DNA of 61,280 nt from positions 1-61,280 of the IMG/VR virus record IMGVR_UViG_3300034121_000204; one strand, 5' to 3'. The notes beneath the pieces were generated by a model. That model had not been told where the DNA came from, did not search any database, and saw nothing but the letters and a program-made list of their open reading frames with translations. This document shows positions 6,654-14,133 of this stretch, piece by piece; the first letter of the stretch is position 1; each line of letters starts with the position of its first letter. Position numbers and translations under genes: made by a program. This DNA is from a virus.

Positions 6654-8988
6654 CACATCAGCTCCTTATCATGTTGACGTAAGTGTTGCAATAGACAGAA
6701 TAAGAAATGGTAAGTCAAAAGAATTAGTTGAGGCTGTAAGGAATGAGACAGAGAAAGATAAAAGGAACGAAAAGAAGAAAAGACTTCCTGCTGTTTGTTT
6801 CTCAGGCACATTCTCACGCAGAGCTGACAATGCTATTATTGAGCATAGTGGGATTATATGCATAGACTTTGATGGATTCAGAGACGAGCAGCACTTATTC
6901 GCTAAACGTCAAGAGCTTGTTGACGATAACTACTCTTACTGTGTATTTACGTCACCATCTGGTGATGGTATTAAGGTGTTGGTAAGGATTCCAAAAGATC
7001 CTAAGAACCACAAGAAGTACTTTAATTCTTTGCAGAAGCACTACAACTGCGATGAGTTTGATGTTACTTGCAAGAACATTAGTCGTGTATGCTACGAGTC
7101 TTATGATCCTGACATTCATGTTAACGAGTTAGCATTGATATGGTCTGACATGGAAGGCTCTGATGATTATAAGCCAGCAGTTCGTCCGATGATAAAGGTT
7201 GACGACACCAACGAGATAACAAGACGTTTGACACTATGGTGGTGTAAGAACTACGGAATGATTCCTGGACATCGTAACAATAACTTGTATATACTTGCTT
7301 GTGCGTTTAATGAGTTTGGTGTTGACAAGCAGACAGCTAGGAGTATTATTGATGGTTACGACACTAACGGAGAGATGGCTAGAGAGATACCAACGTTGGT
7401 TGAAAGTGCGTACAAGAACACAGCTATACATAACACTAAGTTCTACGAGGACATTGACAAGACTGTCGCAATAAAGAACGACATAAAGGTTGGTGTACCT
7501 TTGGAGAATATACTAAAAGAATACACTAATGTACCTGCTGATGTTATTGAGCACATCAGTTCTGAGGAAGATCCGAATAGGTTCTGGACTAAATCATCTA
7601 AAGGTAAGATTGATCTAGTACCTCACTTGTTAAGAGACTACCTAAGTAACAATGGATTCTATAAGTACTACCCTGAGGGATCTAACAACTTTGTTTTTGT
7701 ACGTGTACATGACAATGTGATAAGCGACTCCAATGAGGAAATGATAAAGGACCACATACTGAGCTACTTGAATAACATCGGTGATATGTCAATCTATAAC
7801 TACTTTGCCATGAACACTAAGTTTTTTACAGAAAACTTTTTGAACTTTTTACCAAAGATTGACGCTAGGTTTATGACTGACAATTCAGAGACAGCATACC
7901 TATACTATAACAACTGCGCTGTAAAAGTAACGCGTAGAGGTGTTGAGAGTATTGACTACAAGGACTTGAATGGTATTGTGTGGGATGATCAAAAGATTAA
8001 ACGTGACTTTATTGAGTCATCATTTGTTGATTGTGAATTTAGAAAGTTCATAACAAACATTTCTGGTGATGACAAGGAACGTGTAAAATCAGTTGAGTCA
8101 ACGATTGGTTACTTGATGCATAGCCATAAGCCAGCAAGCTACTGTCCTGCTGTAATACTTAATGATGAGGTAATTAGCGATAACCCTGAGGGTGGAACTG
8201 GTAAGGGTATATTTGTTAAGTCTATCAGCCACATGAAGAAGATGGTTATAATTGATGGCAAGGGATTCAGCTTTCAGAAGTCGTTCCCATATCAGAGAGT
8301 TCAGGTAGACACTCAGGTACTTGTATTTGATGACGTTAGCAAGCACTTTGACTTCGAGAGGCTATTCTCTGTCATAACCGAGGGGATAACGCTTGAGAAG
8401 AAGAATAAAGACGAGATACATATCCCATTTGAGAGATCACCAAAGATTGTCATAACAACTAACTATGCTATCAAGGGAGCAGGTAACTCATTTGAGAGAC
8501 GTAAGTGGGACTTGGAGTTAAAGCAGTACTACAATAAATCATTCACACCTGAGACTGAGTTTGGTCACATGTTGTTCAGTGGATGGGATGAGTACGAGTG
8601 GAATAAGTTTGACAACTACATGATAAGTAACCTACAGTCTTACCTTAATAAAGGACTAGTGCGTAGTGAGTTCAAGAACTTAAAGACTCGTAAGTTTATT
8701 GCAGAGACAAGCTCTGACTTTTGGGAGTGGGCTGTATCAAATGATAACGTACATACCAAAGCTAAAATCAAGTCGCTAGGACAAGACTTATTTAATTCAT
8801 TTACGCAAGAGTATCCTGACTATGCTACTTATGGTAGGTTTAAAATATCACAGAACAAGTTCTATAGATGGATAGATAGCTACGGTGAGTTTGCATTTGG
8901 AACAAAGCCAGCTGTGTCAAGGACAGCACTAGGTAAGAACATTGAATTTATTGTAAAAGAGAACGAACAACTAAATCTTAAATTATGA
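6625..8988 (+). CDS. Primase (BT4734/VirE-like) and SF3 helicase
   Basis: The N-terminal 180 residues have the BT4734/VirE-N pattern of the archaeo-eukaryotic primase superfamily: CFSGTFSRR, IICIDFDGF and VFTSPSGDGIKVLVRI, with acidic metal ligands in DFD. A linker domain with GMIPGHRNNNLYILA resembles primase C-terminal helicase-linking domains. The C-terminal half is an SF3/D5-type helicase with Walker A GGTGKG (523-528), Walker B LVFDDV (about 566-571) and sensor ITTNY. At 787 aa it is full length. It is the main replication enzyme, priming and unwinding phage DNA. No phage DNA polymerase is visible in the window, so host polymerase is probably recruited. Confidence 0.9.
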   Translation: MITYFKSINDTSAPYHVDVSVAIDRIRNGKSKELVEAVRNETEKDKRNEKKKRLPAVCFSGTFSRRADNAIIEHSGIICIDFDGFRDEQHLFAKRQELVDDNYSYCVFTSPSGDGIKVLVRIPKDPKNHKKYFNSLQKHYNCDEFDVTCKNISRVCYESYDPDIHVNELALIWSDMEGSDDYKPAVRPMIKVDDTNEITRRLTLWWCKNYGMIPGHRNNNLYILACAFNEFGVDKQTARSIIDGYDTNGEMAREIPTLVESAYKNTAIHNTKFYEDIDKTVAIKNDIKVGVPLENILKEYTNVPADVIEHISSEEDPNRFWTKSSKGKIDLVPHLLRDYLSNNGFYKYYPEGSNNFVFVRVHDNVISDSNEEMIKDHILSYLNNIGDMSIYNYFAMNTKFFTENFLNFLPKIDARFMTDNSETAYLYYNNCAVKVTRRGVESIDYKDLNGIVWDDQKIKRDFIESSFVDCEFRKFITNISGDDKERVKSVESTIGYLMHSHKPASYCPAVILNDEVISDNPEGGTGKGIFVKSISHMKKMVIIDGKGFSFQKSFPYQRVQVDTQVLVFDDVSKHFDFERLFSVITEGITLEKKNKDEIHIPFERSPKIVITTNYAIKGAGNSFERRKWDLELKQYYNKSFTPETEFGHMLFSGWDEYEWNKFDNYMISNLQSYLNKGLVRSEFKNLKTRKFIAETSSDFWEWAVSNDNVHTKAKIKSLGQDLFNSFTQEYPDYATYGRFKISQNKFYRWIDSYGEFAFGTKPAVSRTALGKNIEFIVKENEQLNLKL

Positions 8989-9314
8989 AATACTGCGATG
9001 GATTAATTAAAAATAGGTTAGACTTTACCGAGAAGCTTCATGGATTCGCCAAGCATGGTACAAGAAGAAAAACTGAGCTTTCAAAGATGTGTAGAGACTA
9101 CAAGGAAGCTCATGACTATCTTACTGGTAAGATTGAAGCTGTATCTTTTGTTCCTGAGTATAGCATAAGAGAACTAAAGCGGCAGTTCCTTTGGTTGAAT
9201 TATGATCGAGAGCTTCACTCTGAAGCAATTGAGGAGATAGATTATTATGTAAATAAAATGAAAGAAGATGGAGCTAAGAGATTATCAGACGAGGATAGCC
9301 AATCAAGCAGTTGA
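8985..9314 (+). CDS. Hypothetical helical protein, 109 aa
   Basis: This charged, alpha-helical protein sits between the primase/helicase and the SF2 helicase. It overlaps the primase by 4 bp and the SF2 gene by 47 bp, an unusually long overlap that ties the two frames together. The last residues form an acidic, serine-rich tail (SDEDSQSSS). No family recognised; a helicase accessory role is possible. Confidence 0.65.
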   Translation: MKYCDGLIKNRLDFTEKLHGFAKHGTRRKTELSKMCRDYKEAHDYLTGKIEAVSFVPEYSIRELKRQFLWLNYDRELHSEAIEEIDYYVNKMKEDGAKRLSDEDSQSSS

Positions 9315-10503
9315 CATACTTAAAAGACTTCATATTGTTTATATTGCAGCTATGGTACGTGTAGGAAAAACATTAATGGCTTTAGAAACAGCAAAACTAT
9401 ACGGAGCTAAACGAGTTTTATTCCTAACAAAAAAGAAAGCCATATCATCTATTACAAAAGATTATAATGAATTTGGTTATCAATTTGAATTGGTAGTAGT
9501 AAATGACGAGTCAATGCATAAGTTAGAAGATACTAACTATGACTTGGTTATACATGACGAGCATCACAGATTCGGATCATTTCCAAAACCAGGACTAGCA
9601 ACTAAGACATACAAGCAGATGTTTGGCAACAAGCCAATGATATTCTTGTCAGGTACAATGACACCAGAGTCATTCACCCAAGTGTACCATCAGTTCTGGG
9701 TATCACATCACAGCCCATTTAAACATTACGTCAACTTCTATAGATGGGCTGATGACTATGTAAATAAGTTTCAGAGAAATATTAACGGCTTCTTGGTAAA
9801 TGATTACTCTAAAGGAAATGAACTAAAAATAATGGTTGCTATTGCTCCTTATGTAATTACATTTACACAACAGCAAGCAGGCTTCTCTACTGAGATTGAG
9901 GAAGAGATATTGCATATCGCGATGAGCGATAAGACAAAGATGATTGTGAAGAAGTTGGAGAAGGACTTAGTTGTGGAAGGTAAGGATGAAGTTATATTGG
10001 CTGACACACCAGTTAAGCTTATGCAGAAGCTTCACCAGTTGTGGAGTGGTACTGTCAAGTTTGAGAGTGGCAACAGCATGGTTATCGACACTACTAAAGC
10101 TGAGTTCATAAAAGATAAGTGGCGCGACAATAAAATAGGCATATTCTATAAGTTTAAAGAAGAACTGAGCGCATTGAAGCAAGTGTTTGGTGACAGTCTA
10201 ACAACTGAGCTTGATAAGTTTGATAATGAAGGCTATCAGGTTATAGCCTTACAAATTATATCAGGTCGTGAGGGTATATCCTTAAAAAATGCTGAGTATT
10301 TGATTTTCTATAATATTGACTTTAGTGCAACTTCTTATTTTCAAGCGAGAGACCGTCTAAGTCACATGGGTAGGTTAAAAAATAAAATATATTGGTTGTT
10401 TAGTGAGGGTGGTATTGAGGATAAGATATATAAAGCTGTCAAGGAAAAAAAGAAATACACAGTAAATATATTTAAAAAAGATTATAAACACTTAAATATA
10501 TAA
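9268..10503 (+). CDS. SF2 (SNF2/DEAD-like) helicase
   Basis: The superfamily 2 motifs are in order: Q-like start LRDYQTRIANQA, motif I VRVGKT (30-35), motif II HDEHH (96-100), motif III LSGTMTPES (127-135) and motif VI QARDRLSHMGR (about 360). The R-V-G-K-T form of Walker A is common in phage SNF2-like helicases. At 411 aa it is a compact two-domain motor. It probably remodels DNA at recombination or replication intermediates. The start is fixed by the homology beginning at the first methionine despite the overlap with the preceding gene. Confidence 0.9.
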   Translation: MELRDYQTRIANQAVDILKRLHIVYIAAMVRVGKTLMALETAKLYGAKRVLFLTKKKAISSITKDYNEFGYQFELVVVNDESMHKLEDTNYDLVIHDEHHRFGSFPKPGLATKTYKQMFGNKPMIFLSGTMTPESFTQVYHQFWVSHHSPFKHYVNFYRWADDYVNKFQRNINGFLVNDYSKGNELKIMVAIAPYVITFTQQQAGFSTEIEEEILHIAMSDKTKMIVKKLEKDLVVEGKDEVILADTPVKLMQKLHQLWSGTVKFESGNSMVIDTTKAEFIKDKWRDNKIGIFYKFKEELSALKQVFGDSLTTELDKFDNEGYQVIALQIISGREGISLKNAEYLIFYNIDFSATSYFQARDRLSHMGRLKNKIYWLFSEGGIEDKIYKAVKEKKKYTVNIFKKDYKHLNI

Positions 10504-10508
10504 GAATT

Positions 10509-10712
10509 ATGAATAAAATACATAAACCTAAAGGATCACCAAGTCCTGAAGAAAGAGCGTATAGAATTATTACATATATAGGTCTCGATGCTGGTATTAA
10601 AGACGCAGTAAGAAACATAAGTGAAGTAATAAAAGAAGGCAATATAGAAAGGTCTCTTTATTATTATGAAGTTTTGTATCATTTAACAGTATTAAAAGTA
10701 GGAAAACAATAA
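10509..10712 (+). CDS. Hypothetical protein, 67 aa
   Basis: A small helical protein following the SF2 helicase by 5 bp. It has a basic N-terminus (MNKIHKPKGSPSPEER) and two helices. It is the last gene before a terminator and the cassette-like region. No family recognised. Confidence 0.6.
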   Translation: MNKIHKPKGSPSPEERAYRIITYIGLDAGIKDAVRNISEVIKEGNIERSLYYYEVLYHLTVLKVGKQ

Positions 10713-10719
10713 CGTTTTG

Positions 10720-10744
10720 CGGCTTTGTGTCAGTGCCGTTTTTT
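10720..10744 (+). terminator. Intrinsic terminator
   Basis: CGGC (10720-10723) pairs with GCCG (10735-10738), followed by six T. The stem is short. It would end transcription from the replication operon just before the cassette-like insertion. An alternative is that the AACGTTTTGCGGC stretch is a decayed attC-like remnant. Confidence 0.45.
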
Positions 10745-10777
10745 AAACTGGTGTTTAATAATTAAAACAAAATAACA

Positions 10778-10987
10778 ATGAAAACAGAAACTTCAAAAAT
10801 AGACAAAACTAAGGCATTGCATAAAGCCGATGTTAGGCGTAGTGCCATCTTCAACTTAACAGATGTAGATAGATTAAAAAGGAGTGATAAACTTTGGAAG
10901 AAACTTTCAAAAGAACTTGATGTGTTACAAGACAATAACTATACAGCAAGGAAGTTGTTTGATTATGTGGAACGGCATTACGCCTAA
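10778..10987 (+). CDS. Small protein crossing the left cassette boundary, 69 aa
   Basis: The ATG lies in ATAACAATG and the frame runs to a TAA inside the conserved core of the first attC-like site, which is typical of cassette genes. The proposed left cassette edge (G|TTAGGCGT at 10832/10833) falls at codon 19. The first 18 residues (MKTETSKIDKTKALHKAD) would then come from the recipient sequence and the rest from the cassette. The protein is basic and helical, with no domain recognised. If the boundary call is wrong this is simply a small host-derived gene. Confidence 0.55.
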   Translation: MKTETSKIDKTKALHKADVRRSAIFNLTDVDRLKRSDKLWKKLSKELDVLQDNNYTARKLFDYVERHYA

Positions 10988-11105
10988 CGGCAAAGCATTG
11001 GCGAAGGCGGGGATTTGTAGTACTACCGCTTGTTAATGCACAAATGATAAATTAAGTACTACCGTTGAGTAAAAGCACTTCTGCCCCGCTTTTGCCAATG
11101 CAATG
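10833..11105 (+). mobile_element. Integron-like gene cassette 1 (273 bp)
   Basis: The cassette would begin at TTAGGCGT after the cut G|TT at 10832/10833 and end at the G at 11105. Its attC core ACGCCTAAC (10980-10988) is the exact reverse complement of its own start GTTAGGCGT (10832-10840), as expected for an excised circular cassette. It carries most of the 69-residue gene. No integrase is encoded in this genome. Confidence 0.6.
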
Positions 11106-11115
11106 TTATAGGGCG
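10980..11115 (+). repeat. attC-like recombination site 1
   Basis: The outer core ACGCCTAAC (10980-10988) and right core GTTATAGGGCG (11105-11115) bracket a near-continuous 18 bp stem: 10995-11012 pairs with 11084-11101 with only two G-T pairs. The large central part holds the direct repeat AGTACTACCG at 11019-11028 and 11055-11064. Long imperfect palindromes ending in RYYYAAC and GTTRRRY-like cores are the signature of integron attC sites. Confidence 0.65.
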
Positions 11116-11428
11116 TTTATTTATGTACGGATTTTTCAAATTACCAATATCAGATAAAAAAATGTCAAAGGTGATGTATGCACTTTTAAGGACACAAAGC
11201 AAATTAGTCAACTCATACAGCCATAGCATTAACCAATACGATAGAAAGCAAAGTAGTGGTTTCTTGGTTGATGTTGTTGTAGAAGTTGACGAGCATAAAA
11301 TAAAACAGTTTGAAGAATTGGCAGAAGTCAAACTACAAACGAGTGAGGATTTTCAGGGTAAAATGGTTGTTAACTAAATGCCCTATAACAGTCGTACAGG
11401 CGATGGCTTTAGTCTCGCTTGTACTTTG
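11106..11428 (+). mobile_element. Integron-like gene cassette 2 (323 bp)
   Basis: It starts at TTATAGGGC after G11105 and ends at G11428. The left core GTTATAGGGC (11105-11114) is exactly complementary over 10 bp to GCCCTATAAC (11380-11389) near its own 3' end. It carries one complete gene (11123-11377) and its own short attC-like site, so it has the whole standard cassette plan. Confidence 0.7.
11123..11377 (+). CDS. Cassette-borne hypothetical protein, 84 aa
   Basis: The gene starts 17 bp inside the second cassette and stops 2 bp before the attC core, filling the cassette as typical cassette genes do. The sequence has a basic helical N-terminal half and a beta-rich middle (SGFLVDVVVEVDEHKI). 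No family recognised. Cassette genes often serve defence or host adaptation, but nothing in the sequence decides that. Confidence 0.65.
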   Translation: MYGFFKLPISDKKMSKVMYALLRTQSKLVNSYSHSINQYDRKQSSGFLVDVVVEVDEHKIKQFEELAEVKLQTSEDFQGKMVVN

Positions 11429-11434
11429 TTATAT
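11380..11434 (+). repeat. attC-like recombination site 2
   Basis: The core GCCCTATAAC (11380-11389) and the right core GTTATA (11428-11433) flank the inverted repeat GTACAGGCGA (11394-11403) and TCGCTTGTAC (11415-11424), 9 of 10 pairs. At about 55 bp this is the size of short attC sites. Right of G11428 the sequence returns to phage-like AT-rich DNA. Confidence 0.65.
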
Positions 11435-11449
11435 TTTTATTTACATTTG
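11419..11449 (+). promoter_or_regulatory. Promoter at right cassette edge
   Basis: TTG (11419-11421), a 20 bp spacer and TACATTTG (11442-11449) match the Bacteroidetes consensus. The -33 part lies in the attC-like site and the -7 part in phage DNA. Transcription would begin about 11455, almost at the TTG start codon of the nuclease gene. Confidence 0.55.
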
Positions 11450-11456
11450 TCAGTAA

Positions 11457-11726
11457 TTGGCAACAGAGCAGCAAATACAATCTAAATTAATCAAACAACT
11501 TGAGAAAGAAGGTTACTATGTGATCAAGCTCTCTGTCACCAATAAGACAGGTATACCAGACCTTTTAGCAATACCTAAGAACGCAGATGTGCACTTCATT
11601 GAGGTGAAGCGTCCTGGACAAAAGCCAAGACCTTTACAAGTATTCAGACTTAAAGAACTAAACAAGCATGGCGTTAAAGCAACAGTCTACGATGGTACAC
11701 AATTCTATAATGTTCCAGAAGAATAA
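11457..11726 (+). CDS. VRR-NUC domain nuclease
   Basis: At 89 aa this is a stand-alone VRR-NUC (PD-(D/E)XK superfamily) nuclease. It shows the glutamate in the first helix (EQQIQSKLIKQLEKEG), the metal ligand D in GIPDLLAI (about 33-40) and FIEVKRPG (about 48-55) with the E-x-K pair. These enzymes cut branched or structured DNA such as Holliday junctions and flaps. The frame begins with TTG at 11457 (TTGGCAACAGAG), since no earlier ATG is available. The next gene overlaps its 3' end. Confidence 0.85.
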   Translation: MATEQQIQSKLIKQLEKEGYYVIKLSVTNKTGIPDLLAIPKNADVHFIEVKRPGQKPRPLQVFRLKELNKHGVKATVYDGTQFYNVPEE

Positions 11727-12030
11727 GTATAGAATAAAAAAATTATGTGCCGAAGGGAAAACAATTAAACAAATAAGCTCGATAACAGGTGTCGCAGAAT
11801 ACATTGTTCAAAGAAACCTAAGAACAGCTATATCAACTCATTACGGAAACATAGAAATAGGTCATAAGGATGAGCCTTACTATGAAACCGAGGAAGAAAT
11901 GTTAAATGAAGTAGAATATAATTTTAATAATTTAAGCGATGGAGAAAAAGAGATCTATAACCAACGAGAAAAAGATGGTGAGCTTGGTAGGTATTTTACC
12001 AGTACTAATGGACTTTATGGAGGACATTAA
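11710..12030 (+). CDS. Helix-turn-helix protein
   Basis: From the chosen start (MFQKNKYRIKKL) the sequence AEGKTIKQISSITGVAEYIV reads as a helix-turn-helix of the resolvase/sigma-like kind. An acidic C-terminal tail follows. The longer frame from 11668 overlaps the nuclease more and lacks a sensible start. Probable transcriptional regulator or DNA-binding accessory. Confidence 0.65.
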   Translation: MFQKNKYRIKKLCAEGKTIKQISSITGVAEYIVQRNLRTAISTHYGNIEIGHKDEPYYETEEEMLNEVEYNFNNLSDGEKEIYNQREKDGELGRYFTSTNGLYGGH

Positions 12031-12220
12031 GGATGTGTATCCAAGAGTATACAGCAAGCAAATAAAGAAGGCAGGTAATGAATTTATTACCGAGGTATTG
12101 AAACACACCGATAATATTTACAAGAAAATGGAAATGGAAGATGATCAAGACTTGAGGGACTTCTATTACCAAGTAGATAGCTTTGGAATAGTATTTAGGA
12201 ACTGGTTAAAAGAATTGTAA
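12008..12220 (+). CDS. Hypothetical helical protein, 70 aa
   Basis: The frame is open from 11939, but the 5' part overlaps the HTH gene and reads poorly, so I prefer 12008 (MDFMEDIKDVYPRVY). It encodes a charged alpha-helical protein ending FRNWLKEL. No family recognised. Confidence 0.55.
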   Translation: MDFMEDIKDVYPRVYSKQIKKAGNEFITEVLKHTDNIYKKMEMEDDQDLRDFYYQVDSFGIVFRNWLKEL

Positions 12221-12221
12221 C

Positions 12222-12449
12222 ATGGGAAAGATAATTTTAGAATTCGATTCAGTCGAAGAACAAGATGACGCGCGAGATGCGTTAGATGGTTACAAATGGA
12301 AACTAGCTGTTTGGGATATTGATCAGCATCTTAGAAGTGAACTTAAATACAACGACAATATAAAGGATGATGTATATGATGCGCTTGAAAAAGTAAGGGA
12401 TGAAATTAGAGATATATTAGAAGGCTATGGAATCCAACTTGACCACTAG
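12222..12449 (+). CDS. Hypothetical acidic protein, 75 aa
   Basis: It starts 1 bp after the preceding stop. The protein is strongly acidic, rich in D and E, and helical (EEQDDARDALDGYKW). A DNA-mimic or anti-restriction role is conceivable given the charge, but this is a guess. It overlaps the next gene by 23 bp. Confidence 0.6.
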   Translation: MGKIILEFDSVEEQDDARDALDGYKWKLAVWDIDQHLRSELKYNDNIKDDVYDALEKVRDEIRDILEGYGIQLDH

Positions 12450-12690
12450 AGGAGTTTATTGTGTGGATGTCATATTAAAGGCAATGCCTATCTCTATGAA
12501 CTCCAAACTGCCTAAAATTTTAAAGACATTAGAGAACATACCTATAGCCTTGGACGATAACTTAAAGCCATTGCATGAGAACTTCATAAAAAAAATGATA
12601 AAAAGAGAAAACGTCTGCAAATATAAGATAAATTATCAAATTATCATAAAAAAATACTTGTCTGGGCTATGTTATGATATAAATAAGTAA
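12427..12690 (+). CDS. Hypothetical basic protein, 87 aa
   Basis: It overlaps the acidic protein. The sequence turns strongly basic in its second half (KKMIKRENVCKYKINY), in contrast to the acidic upstream gene. No domain recognised. The stop lies just before a TATATTTG box (12691-12698). Confidence 0.5.
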   Translation: MESNLTTRGVYCVDVILKAMPISMNSKLPKILKTLENIPIALDDNLKPLHENFIKKMIKRENVCKYKINYQIIIKKYLSGLCYDINK

Positions 12691-12706
12691 TATATTTGTG
12701 TTCATA

Positions 12707-12874
12707 ATGGAAAACATCAACTATGTAAATGCAATAATAACCGAGATTAATGATCTAACGGATTGCATATACGAGTCTTTAGTTGATGCAGACTATAAAG
12801 AAATGAAATCAAATATACAGAACTTAATAAGAGTTCTTAGAGACCTAGACAAAACACATGAAATCATATCGTGA
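12707..12874 (+). CDS. Small coiled-coil-like protein, 55 aa
   Basis: The frame MENINYVNAIITEINDLTDC is wholly helical and acidic with hydrophobic heptads. It lies 9 bp beyond a TATATTTG box and overlaps the phosphoesterase start by 17 bp, which supports coupled expression. Function unknown. Confidence 0.5.
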   Translation: MENINYVNAIITEINDLTDCIYESLVDADYKEMKSNIQNLIRVLRDLDKTHEIIS

Positions 12875-13967
12875 TAGAGCTATACATCTTTACTTTGAAG
12901 AAAATAAAGGACCTAGAGAAATAGCTAGACAATTAACACAAGAGCTTAACCTTAATGAAAATATTAAATCAATTGAAAGAAACATATTCAATTGGACAAA
13001 AGATAAGGGGTTATATGAGGCTTGTGAAATAGCAGGTATAGACTATGAAAATGTAAGTCACTATTGGCACAAAGGTAAACACTTCAGTATCAATGTAAAG
13101 AAAGATAAGTCATTCAACCATGATGAATTTAAGAAGGACTTAATTAATGAAATATCTAACTGGAGTCCAAGCTATCCGAAGTTCAACAGAGAAAAAACAT
13201 CTGACGGACATTGCCTTATTTTTGATCCAGCTGACATACATATAGGTAAGATTTGCTCTAGCTTTGAGACAGGTGAAGACTACAATATGCAGGTAGCTGT
13301 ACAAAGAGTTCGTGAGGGCATGCATGGCATATTAAGTAAGTCAGCATCTTTTAATATTGACAAGATTATTTTTATAGCAGGTAACGACATCCTACATATT
13401 GACAACCCAAAGCGAACGACAACAAGTGGTACGCCACAGGATACTGATGGAATGTGGTACGATAACTTCCTTACTGCCAAGAAGTTACTAATTGAAATCA
13501 TAGAGACATTGATGACAGTAGCTGACGTTCATGTTGTATACAACCCAAGCAACCACGACTATATGTCTGGCTTTATGTTGTTGCAATGTGTTGAGGCTTG
13601 GTTTAGTAAGTGTGAGCAAGTTACATTTGACAATGACATGAAGCATAGAAAGTATGTTGCGTATGGTAAGAACTTAATTGGATCTACTCACATGGATGGT
13701 GCAAAGCAACAAGACTTACCGCTACTAATGGCTCACGAGTCTGGTTCACTATGGCATCAGTGTAGACATAGGTATATATACGGACACCACATACACCACA
13801 AAACTTCAAAAGACTATATGTCAGTATGCGTAGAGACATTACGTTCACCAAGTGGTACTGACAGCTGGCATCATCGTCAAGGATATCAACACGCACCAAA
13901 AGCTGTTGAGGGTTTTATACATCACCCTGAGCATGGACAAGTTGCCAGGTTAACACATTTATTTTAG
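12858..13967 (+). CDS. HTH plus calcineurin-like metallophosphoesterase
   Basis: The first 60 residues form a helix-turn-helix-like segment (RDRAIHLYFEENKGPREIAR). The rest has the metallophosphoesterase blocks: DPADIHIG (D-x-H), GNDILH, PSNHDY (GNHD-like), GSTHMDG and GHHIHH (GHxH). Such two-metal enzymes hydrolyse phosphodiesters. In phages of Bacteroidetes similar proteins sit at the end of the replication block. The HTH may target it to DNA, but the substrate is unknown. It is the last large plus-strand gene before convergence with the late genes. Confidence 0.85.
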   Translation: MKSYRDRAIHLYFEENKGPREIARQLTQELNLNENIKSIERNIFNWTKDKGLYEACEIAGIDYENVSHYWHKGKHFSINVKKDKSFNHDEFKKDLINEISNWSPSYPKFNREKTSDGHCLIFDPADIHIGKICSSFETGEDYNMQVAVQRVREGMHGILSKSASFNIDKIIFIAGNDILHIDNPKRTTTSGTPQDTDGMWYDNFLTAKKLLIEIIETLMTVADVHVVYNPSNHDYMSGFMLLQCVEAWFSKCEQVTFDNDMKHRKYVAYGKNLIGSTHMDGAKQQDLPLLMAHESGSLWHQCRHRYIYGHHIHHKTSKDYMSVCVETLRSPSGTDSWHHRQGYQHAPKAVEGFIHHPEHGQVARLTHLF

Positions 13968-13968
13968 C

Positions 13969-14133
13969 ATGATAACAGTTGAAGAAATGATAGCTGTAGT
14001 TGAGAACTACATCTACGACAAGAAAAAAGTAAGGGTGCGCATCGAATTACGATACCACCCTTTACTTATTCATTCAGACCTTAGCAAACTTAACTATTGT
14101 TATGGTGTTGCTTTAGATTACTTTAAAATCTGA
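13969..14133 (+). CDS. Hypothetical protein, 54 aa
   Basis: The start ATG at 13969 lies 1 bp after the phosphoesterase stop. The sequence is basic in the middle (YDKKKVRVRIELRYHP). The last 16 bp overlap the end of the giant late gene on the opposite strand, so the two operons interpenetrate. No family recognised. Confidence 0.5.
   Translation: MITVEEMIAVVENYIYDKKKVRVRIELRYHPLLIHSDLSKLNYCYGVALDYFKI

Noticed and set aside
10988-11105. Ordinary terminator or CRISPR-like repeat
   Set aside because: The long 18 bp stem has a 71-base loop, no T-run, no repeat-spacer series, and its ends match cassette cores; attC-like reading explains more.
12658-12698. Full promoter before the 12707 gene
   Set aside because: TATATTTG is good, but the nearest TTG is 30 bp away, about ten bases too far; only a -7-like box can be claimed.
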